Of a stretch of DNA of 64,000 nt, positions 57,391 through 64,000 are shown piece after piece (the stretch's first letter is position 1; every line of letters begins with the position of its first letter). Location of the stretch: the NCBI GenBank assembly GCA_033398695.1, contig CM065806.1:45595001-45659000 (forward strand), given 5' to 3'. This DNA comes from Orobanche coerulescens. Its lineage: Eukaryota; Streptophyta; Magnoliopsida; Lamiales; Orobanchaceae. The position numbers and the translations under genes are program-made. Under the pieces are notes generated by a model. That model saw only the letters and a program-made list of their open reading frames with translations. It did no database searches and was not told the origin of the DNA.

Positions 57391-58828
57391 TGATCGCTAG
57401 GATTCGCATAGTATGGTTTTCAAATCCGATCAATTTTAAAATTTGTAAAACCTCGGAGTATTTCCAAGGTGTCGAACCCAAGGGAATTGATGTGTCGAAA
57501 ATAAAGGAAGTAGCTCTACTCAAAATTTGACTGTTATTTAGGAATCCGAAATATTGGTTTGTTTCTAATTATCTAAATTTAAAAATCGAAAAATAAAAAT
57601 TAAATAAAAGATGAAATATCTAAATTAAGCAAATTAAGCAAATTAGCAAGATAAAATCACAAGTCGAAAGGTAATTGATCCTAGGGTAGTATCATTTAAT
57701 TGAGTTCACACAATCCATTCACTTGATTCCTTTTCCCCAAATTTTAATTCAATCCTAGAAATAATCACTCAATCAATCTAGAATTCCGATCAAGGCAACC
57801 TAGAAAGATAGTTAATCTAAACCCTTTTCCCGCCAGGGCTCAAAGAATTTAAATCACTTAAAAAGCGCCAACTTATTTATCTATGGTTTATCTTTCTCCG
57901 TCAGGTCTCAAGATAAAATCATACTGTGCATCATGTATTTCCACTAATCAATTACTCCTTAGGACAAAATCAATTAGCTAACATGCATCGATTAAGGGCC
58001 CTTTAATCTAACATGAGATTTAACACAACTTGAACCCAAGCCTAGGATGAAAGGTCAAAAGGTAATCAAAGGAACATCATGTGAACATCAATTAAATTTA
58101 CTAACCCTAGAATCAATCAATGAATTAGCGGACATACTTGAAATTAAACAAGAAATTGATGAAGAATGCATATTATTAATATGAAAAGAGAGATTACAAC
58201 CCTTACGGATGAACTCCGAGTCTTCAATCTCATAAAAACAATAATAATTTTGCTCTCCAAAAGTTCTTGTATCCCAAGAATTAATCTTGCTAAAAAGATG
58301 TAAAATTATAAAAGAATCGTAAATAGATGATGGAAGATGATCCAGAATCCCAAAACTAGGTCTAGGAGGAGGTTTATATAGCCTAAGGGGGTTACAATCC
58401 CGATTAGCCCTAATCTAGGAAATAAAATCTATCCAAAAGAGTCAAAATTCGTCAAAACACGAGAGTCATTGGGCGACTATCGGACTGGCCTATCGGCCGA
58501 TAGGCTGGCCGATAGATGGTTCGTCGATCTCTTCACTCGATAGGGCAGGGACTCCTTTCGGATGGGCCTATCGGCCGATAGGCTGGCCGATAGGTGTGTC
58601 TGTCTTTCGCAAAATTCCGTCTTTTCCGTCCGTGACTCGACTCTCGGTCGTTTGTCTCGTTTTGGGTCCTTTTGGCTCTAAAAACCTGCAAACACACTAA
58701 AACCAACCCAAACGCGTAATACGGCTCGACTAATCATAAATAAGCCAAATACGAGCACATTAATCACGAAATGAGATAAAAACCTAGTATAAAATCCTAG
58801 AAATAAGTGGTAAAATTACCACTTATCA
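57391..58828 (-). repeat. Athila derivative 5' LTR (1438 bp)
   Basis: Pairs with 53525-54959. Palindromes at 58489-58504 and 58567-58582; TATATAAA at 58373-58380. The base string gaggg directly after it (58829-58833) recurs at 47267-47271. Confidence 0.95.
58373..58380 (-). promoter_or_regulatory. TATA box, Athila derivative 5' LTR
   Basis: TATATAAA on the minus strand. Confidence 0.6.
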
Positions 58829-58900
58829 GAGGGATTCCGTCATTCTATCGGCGATCGCGCCCCCCCCGGCCCTTTCTGCCCGGGGTTCTGGCTTGGTCAC
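58829..58900 (-). pseudogene. Tat-B continuation (gag-protease linker piece)
   Basis: The first 8 bases (gagggatt) repeat 47267-47274 at the other side of the Athila complex. Read on the minus strand, the GGAATCCCTC end joins in frame with CCGATCAACCCCGG of the Tat-B linker. It also holds GGCGATCGC typical of this family. The stretch is short, so identity is moderately supported. Confidence 0.6.
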
Positions 58901-59358
58901 TGTTGGGAAAAACAAACACCCTGTATCGAAACAGCCGGGATACTCGAATCCCTGTATCGAATGTCATAAAGAAGGTTTTGACATATATGCCAAATACAGT
59001 AAAGCAAACTGTATCGAGGCTTTAAGGCTTAATCCTCTATCGAAGACCTTCCTCGAATCAGCATAAGTGAAGATCGTCAGTACCGCAAAAAGACTTGTAA
59101 AAGACCAAGTATGGAAACTGTCTCGACACCCTAAATACAGTCATCTTCCATACAGTTCGCAAAAGGACAAGAAAGAACACAAGTCAAGTTCCGTTGAACA
59201 AAGAAGTATTTAAATACTCAAGGATAAAGTATTTAAATACTGCCAATCTTCAGATATTCAGAATCCCGCGAAATCTGGATCATGTCATATTCCCGTTGAA
59301 GGAAATCTTATTCAAACGGATATCTCAACGGATACTTTCTTCAAAGACTATATATATC
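58901..59358 (+). repeat. Copia LTR fragment related to the Sirevirus-like LTR
   Basis: Starts TGTTGGGAAAAAC and parallels the complement of 24172-23720: shared CCAAGTATGGAA, repeated AGTATTTAAATACT palindromes (59205-59218, 59228-59241), AACGGATC and TATATATA near the end. Diverged, so a different subfamily. Interrupted by the chromovirus LTR at 59359. Confidence 0.8.
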
Positions 59359-60629
59359 TGTCACAGGGTTAAATTTCGAGGTTAAATTTTTCGCAAATTT
59401 ACACGCCTGTGCGGCCTGATTGTGCACCAATCAGTCAGCCCTTTCCCTTTCAAACCCTCGTGTTTATATGAAACTGGAAAATATGAAAGTAAAGCTCACC
59501 ACAAGCACAATGGAAAAACAGCATCAACACACACAAGTTTACAGGAGGAATCCTCCCAACTTTGCACTACTTCCAACAATTCGTACAAAGAACAAATCGG
59601 CCAAAGTTACACACACAATGGCTCACTCAACTCAGTGCTCACAGAATGCACTTCGTTTTTCCTGCACTCGTTTTACTCTCTGTCAAAATCGAGTGTCCTT
59701 AGACTATTTATAGGCCTAAGGTTGCAGAGGACAATCCCCCAACTGCTGGGACAAATGGACAAACGTAAAACAAACACGTGGCATAACCGTCCGCAAGGTT
59801 ATGCTGCGTGTCCAGCATCCTACATAACCGCCCGCAAGGTTATGTCTCGCTTCGTGCCACGTATCGGTTAACCGTCGTTAACCGCATCGAGTAACCATCG
59901 CCAACCGCTCGTTTACTTATCGGACACCTGTATCCGCATGCCGCATGCACGCTCCTGGAAGTTCCTTCGGATAACCGTTCAAGCAATAACCGTCAATGCC
60001 ACGCTGGAATGGGCGTAACCGTCGCCCAACACCTGTCTAAGTCCCGCGCGCGCCAATATCTCGCGTTCCCTTGCGCGCGGGGCATCCAGCTCGCTAAGTG
60101 TTGAACCAGCTCACATTTCCGACCCTTGTTGCCCACAAGTAGTCCGAGTCCGCACGACTCGGACGTTGCCCTCGAATACCCGCATCGATCGACCCAACCC
60201 GGATTATGGGTTTGGATCCCTGAACCGACCCGTGACCCGTTTTTGACCCGAGCCACATCATATCCGAAACTTCCCACAAGGCCTTGGCCGATAACCGTCA
60301 CTCGACCAACTCGCAGCCAGCTCACTGGAGCACCTCCCCCTATAATAGGCTTAGAAAGATTTTCCCTTGTGATAGCAGTGGATACTGAAAAGCTGAGGAG
60401 TCCACTAATAACCTCAACTCAAAGTCTGCCCAATTTTTCACTTCCAATGCAAGTCCTGCATGACCCTTCCGAGCAAAGTCACCAACATCTTGCCACGGAA
60501 CCTCATTTCACGCCTTTCCTCCTTGCATGGATCCGGTGCCGCACCCTCTCGGCACCCCTCGCCCCCTGGGCGCGCAGCCTTCCGCATCCTGGTGCGCCCG
60601 GGGCCGAGTCATCGGCTAAGGGGCTAACA
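59359..60629 (-). repeat. Chromovirus 3' LTR (1271 bp)
   Basis: Plus-strand ends TGTCACAG (59359) and GCTAACA (60629), next to the polypurine tract. Contains two CATAACC...GGTTATG inverted repeats (59782-59803, 59823-59844) and many AACCGTC repeats. The second LTR is outside, so the left boundary rests on TG...CA ends and the break in the copia LTR. Confidence 0.75.
59705..59712 (-). promoter_or_regulatory. TATA box, chromovirus LTR
   Basis: TATAAATA on the minus strand, downstream in LTR sense of the inverted repeats. Confidence 0.55.
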
Positions 60630-62243
60630 AACCTCCCCCGCCTAAATCGGACGACGTTCTCGTCGTAGCTTCCTTCGTTCTTATAAAATCCTCAATCTCC
60701 TTTCCAAACTGCCACAAATTCACATTCCGTTCCCAAGTAGCGTCTGCCTCGGACTCGCCCTTCCAATGGACTAAGTAATCCGTCCTCCGGTTTTTCACAC
60801 TCTGTCCTCGGGTCCTTTCGTCCAAGATCTTGTGAACCTCCTTAGTGAACTGTTGACGTACAACGGGTGGAGCCCTTCTCGATTCATTCCGAGAAGCATC
60901 AAGTATATCCTCACTATACTTTTTCAGAAAAGAGACATGAAATGTCGGATGTATTTTCAACCGATCCGGCAATCTCAAACGATAAGCTACATTGCCCACT
61001 TTACTAACAACTTCAAATGGACCATCGTACTTAGGAATTAAGCCACGATGTACCGCCTTAGAAGAAATCTTCTTCCAGATTTGTGGAGTAAGTTTCAGCA
61101 AAACTTGATCACCCACACTGAACTCCACGTGACGCCTTCCCACATCGGCGTACCTTTTCATTCGACGTTGTGCTTTCTGCAAACTCTCCTTGGCATCATC
61201 CAACAACTCTTGTTGCGTCCAGGCATACCGATAAGCAGCCGGACAATTTCCCCGATCCTACGAGCGGCAATCTCATGCGGCGCTTGAGGTTGTTGACCGT
61301 ACACCAACTCAAACGGGCTCATATTGGTAGCTGATGACTTGTGCAAATTATAACAAAACTGTGCCATGTCCAACAGCTCAACCCAATTTCGTTGACTCGC
61401 CGTAACATAGTGTCTCAAGTACTCCTCCAGCAACTGATTCATCCGTTCGGTCTGACCATCAGTTTGGGGATGGTTCGCCGTCGAAAATTTCAATTGTGTT
61501 CCCATCATCTTGAATAACGACGTCCAAAACCTTCCCGTAAAACGAGTATCCCTGTCACTCACGATATCTTCCGGGACACCAAAGTACTTCACTACGTTCT
61601 TAAAGAACAATGCGGCAGCAACATCCGCAGGACATGCCTTCGGGGCAGCAACAAAAATGCCATATTTAGAGAATCGATCAACCAGTACAAAAATCGAAGC
61701 CATACCGTTCACCTTTGGAAAGCCCGATATAAAATCCATCGATAGTGATTGAAAAGGTTTGTCCGGAATGGGCAGTGGCTGCAGCAAGCCACCTTCCTTC
61801 TTTCTCTCCAGCTTGTCTTGTTGGCATACAAGACACGTCCGAACATAAGCTTCAACGTCTTCTACCATCTTTGGCCAATAATACTTCCTAGACAGCAAAG
61901 CATGCATCCGTTCTACACCCGGATGTCCAGCCCACTGAGGGTCATGTGTTTCCCTCAGCAGTTCCCGTCGCAACGAACCTGCTGGTACATATGCTCGGCC
62001 ACCCTTGGCATAGAGTATGCCATAATCTAGCCAATATTTCCGCAACTCGCCCTTATTTACTTGTTCAAGCAGCTTCAAATAAACCGAATCATTCTGGGAC
62101 ACTTCTCGGATTTTCCTCAAGAAATCCGTCTCAACCAACGTTATCGCAGCAACATAGTCCTCCACCACTTTTCGACTAAGAGCATCTGCCACGTCATTAT
62201 GCTTGCCTGGTCGATGTACCCAAGTAAAATCGAACTCGCCCAA
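60616..62243 (-). pseudogene. Chromovirus integrase and chromodomain
   Basis: Frame 62243-61158: RNase H end ([13 protein letters not shown]), integrase zinc finger (HPGVERMHALL...CLVCQQDK) and core with SMDFISGFP, VSDRDTRF and QTDGQTERMNQ (all three catalytic acids present), the NMSPFELVYG block. A frameshift near 61200 leads to 61206-60616: GPY/F domain (YDGPFEVVSKVGNVAYRL), HPTFHVSFLKKY, and a chromodomain (DYLVHWKGESEADATWE). The chromodomain probably guides insertion into heterochromatin, as known for chromoviruses. The stop lies beyond the polypurine tract, inside the LTR. Confidence 0.92.
60631..60640 (-). other. Chromovirus polypurine tract
   Basis: CGGGGGAGGT on the minus strand, one base before the LTR start TGTTAGCC. 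Confidence 0.85.
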
Positions 62244-63338
62244 GAGTTCTTGCCAACGAGCCTGTTTCGGGGACAGCTTCTTCTGTCTGAAATATGTGTT
62301 AGCAACATTGTCACCACCACGTGAATCTCGTACCGAGTAGGTAGTGGCGCCACACTTCCAAACAATGGATCACTGCTGACATTTCCTTCTCATGGGTACT
62401 GTACCGCTGCTCGGCATCCTTCAGCTTCCGACTTTCGAATGCTATCGGGTGCTTGTCCTGCACCAAAACACCCCCAAGAGCACGGTCCGACGCGTCCACT
62501 TGTACTTCAAATGGTTTATCTAAGTCTGGGAGCTTGAGAACAGGTTCTGATGTAATGGCCTGTTTCAATCTCTCCAAGGCTTCCTGACATTCCAATGTCC
62601 ATTCCCACTGCTTGTCCTTCTTAAGTAAATCCGTCAAAGGGTTGGCGATCCTGGAATATCCCCTCACGAACCGACGGTAATAGTTCGCTAATCCCAAGAA
62701 CGACCGCAACTCCGCAACCTTTGATGGAACCGGCCAATCCACAACAGCCTGTATTTTCTTAGGGTCCATGCAGATTTTTCCTTGGCTAATAATGTGACCA
62801 AGAAAAGTGATTTTGTCCCGACAAAATTCACACTTCTCCTTTTTAGCATAAAGCTTATTTTCCATGACTTTATGAAAACCGACCGTAGGTGCACCAAATG
62901 GTCCTCTAAAGACTCAGAATAAACAACGATATCATCCAAATACACAACAACAAAACGATCAAGAAACTCATACAAAACATCATTCATGAGATTACAGAAT
63001 GTAGCAGGAGCATTAGTTAAGCCGAAAGGCATCACTAATGATTCGAACGACCCATATCTCGTCACGAAGGTAGTCTTTGCCTCATCTCCCGGGGCAACCC
63101 GCACCTGCCAATATCCCGACCTTAGATCAATCTTTGTGTACCATCTTGCTCGTGCCAACTTGTCAAACAGATCGAGAGCGTTTGGAATAGGGTACTTATT
63201 TTTGATAGTAACCTTATTCAAAGCCCTATAATCCACACACATCCTCAGCGTACCATCTTGCTTTTTCTGGAATAGAACCGGCGACCCATATGGAGCTTTG
63301 GAAGGCTGGATCAATCCGGCCTCCAACAATTCGTCCAA
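62244..63338 (-). pseudogene. Chromovirus RT and RNase H
   Basis: RT from 63338: [30 protein letters not shown] and the intact YLDDIVVYS catalytic box. A frameshift near 62870 separates it from 62865-62311 ([17 protein letters not shown], the thumb [19 protein letters not shown], and RNase [20 protein letters not shown]). A second frameshift near 62330 breaks RNase H. Confidence 0.92.
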
Positions 63339-64000
63339 CTATCTCCTTAACTCGGCCAACTCCGCTGGTGGCATCCTGTAAGGTGCTTGCGCAGGAGGTC
63401 TCGCACCTGGTTCCAACTCGATCTTATGGTCACAAGCACGTCTCGGTGGTAATACTTTCGGCAATTCGGGTGGCATGATATCCCCGAATTCCTCAAGCAA
63501 ATCCGCAACAACATCGGGCACATCCTGGTATACGTCCTGTTTGATCTCAACCAATACAGCAAGGTAGGTGGGTTCGCCATGTCTTATCCCATCCTTGACC
63601 TGTATGGCCGAGAGCAAACTCGTCTTCTTTCCATCCCCTTTGTCCAACGACACAAATGAACCCTTAACAAAGCAAGGACAGCTTTCATCTGAAATGAGTA
63701 TACCTCCCAAATGCGGCATCACCGCGACTTTCGTCGACAATAGGAATTCCATTCCTAGGATGAGATCAAAATCGTCAAGGTGAGTGGCTCTCAAAGGACA
63801 CCGTCCCTTCCACGGTCCGATCGCAAGATCCACTTCCGCAACACCCTTGATGATTTGAGCCGGTGCATTCACGGTCTTCATCTGGCTACTACTCTTATTC
63901 ATCAAATTCAATCCCAGCCTATGAATTTGATGATCAGCCACAAAGTTATGAGTAGCACCTGAATCAACGAGTGCCATTACCTCTTTTCCATTCACGAGAG
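63336..64000 (-). pseudogene. Chromovirus aspartic protease and protease-RT linker (partial)
   Basis: Frame open from the window edge: ALVDSGATHNFVADHQI is the protease active site (D-S-G intact), with LILGMEFL further on and then the linker ending APYRMPPAELAELRR. A TAG replaces the next codon (63336-63338), normally Gln, separating it from RT. The gag part is outside the window. Confidence 0.92.

Larger units (their letters stand above)
53525..58828 (-). mobile_element. Athila-type derivative with env-like ORF but no gag-pol
   Basis: Minus-strand layout: 5' LTR (58828-57391), primer site (57385-57368), env-like ORF (57386-56397), untranslated region, polypurine tract, 3' LTR (54959-53525). 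No gag or pol frame exists between primer site and env-like ORF. LTRs are almost identical, so it inserted recently and needed proteins in trans. Flanks do not match as a target duplication (aaaat left, gaggg right). Confidence 0.87.
59359..64000 (-). mobile_element. Galadriel-like chromovirus, 3' part
   Basis: Minus-strand order: protease (63995 and beyond), RT, RNase H, integrase, chromodomain, polypurine tract, 3' LTR (60629-59359). RT and RNase H motifs ([31 protein letters not shown] type) are closest to the Galadriel chromovirus lineage. The 5' LTR and gag lie beyond the window. Confidence 0.88.

Noticed and set aside
1..64000. tRNA, rRNA, telomere or organelle DNA
   Set aside because: No cloverleaf, rRNA core or telomere repeat was seen; the only tRNA-like matches are primer binding sites.

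Overview
This window is plant nuclear DNA, almost certainly from a eudicot with a large, repeat-rich genome. I see no complete host gene. Nearly all of the 64 kb is transposable elements inserted into one another. The plant assignment rests on Tekay-, Tat-, Athila- and Galadriel-type Ty3/gypsy polyproteins, Sirevirus-like Ty1/copia sequence, a plant L1-type LINE, a CACTA transposon carrying fragments that look like an LRR receptor kinase gene and plastid ribosomal protein L1, and tRNA-iMet-like primer binding sites.

Left part (1-22966). The oldest layer is an L1-type LINE reverse transcriptase on the minus strand (16791-17500 and 17845-17899). A tandem copia-type element, LTR-gag-LTR-gag-LTR with no pol (9230-16790), abuts it on the left. 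The leftmost LTR of that tandem was hit by a Tekay-type gypsy element (1-9229), and that element's integrase was then hit by a solo LTR of the same gag-only family (2135-2977, perfect 5-bp target duplication). A small TAA-flanked MITE (17501-17844) and a 5.07-kb CACTA element (17900-22966, GTG duplications) interrupt the LINE region. The CACTA element has no recognisable transposase and carries host-gene pieces.

Right part (22968-64000). A Sirevirus-like copia element (3' LTR, putative env-like ORF and RNase H tail, 22968-29047) is interrupted by a second Tekay element (29048-36152). That one is interrupted by Tat-type element A (36153-38231, plus strand), and A by Tat-type element B of the same family in inverted orientation (38232-47271, resuming at 58829-58900). 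Element B carries an intron-containing antisense ORF. Inside B sits an Athila complex (47272-58828): a plus-strand gag-pol lacking LTRs, followed by a minus-strand copy with two nearly identical LTRs and an env-like ORF but no gag-pol. After B comes a copia LTR fragment (58901-59358), itself interrupted by a Galadriel-like chromovirus (59359 to the window end). Most 5' halves of these nested elements must lie beyond 64000.

All polyproteins are broken by stops or frameshifts except the Athila integrase region, which is open over about 1.5 kb. Many stops fall where the family has Trp, as expected from C-to-T decay of methylated repeats. The most unusual signal is that LTRs of at least six element lineages each hold their own clustered short palindromes. 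Two unrelated groups (gag-only copia and Tekay) even share the same motif.
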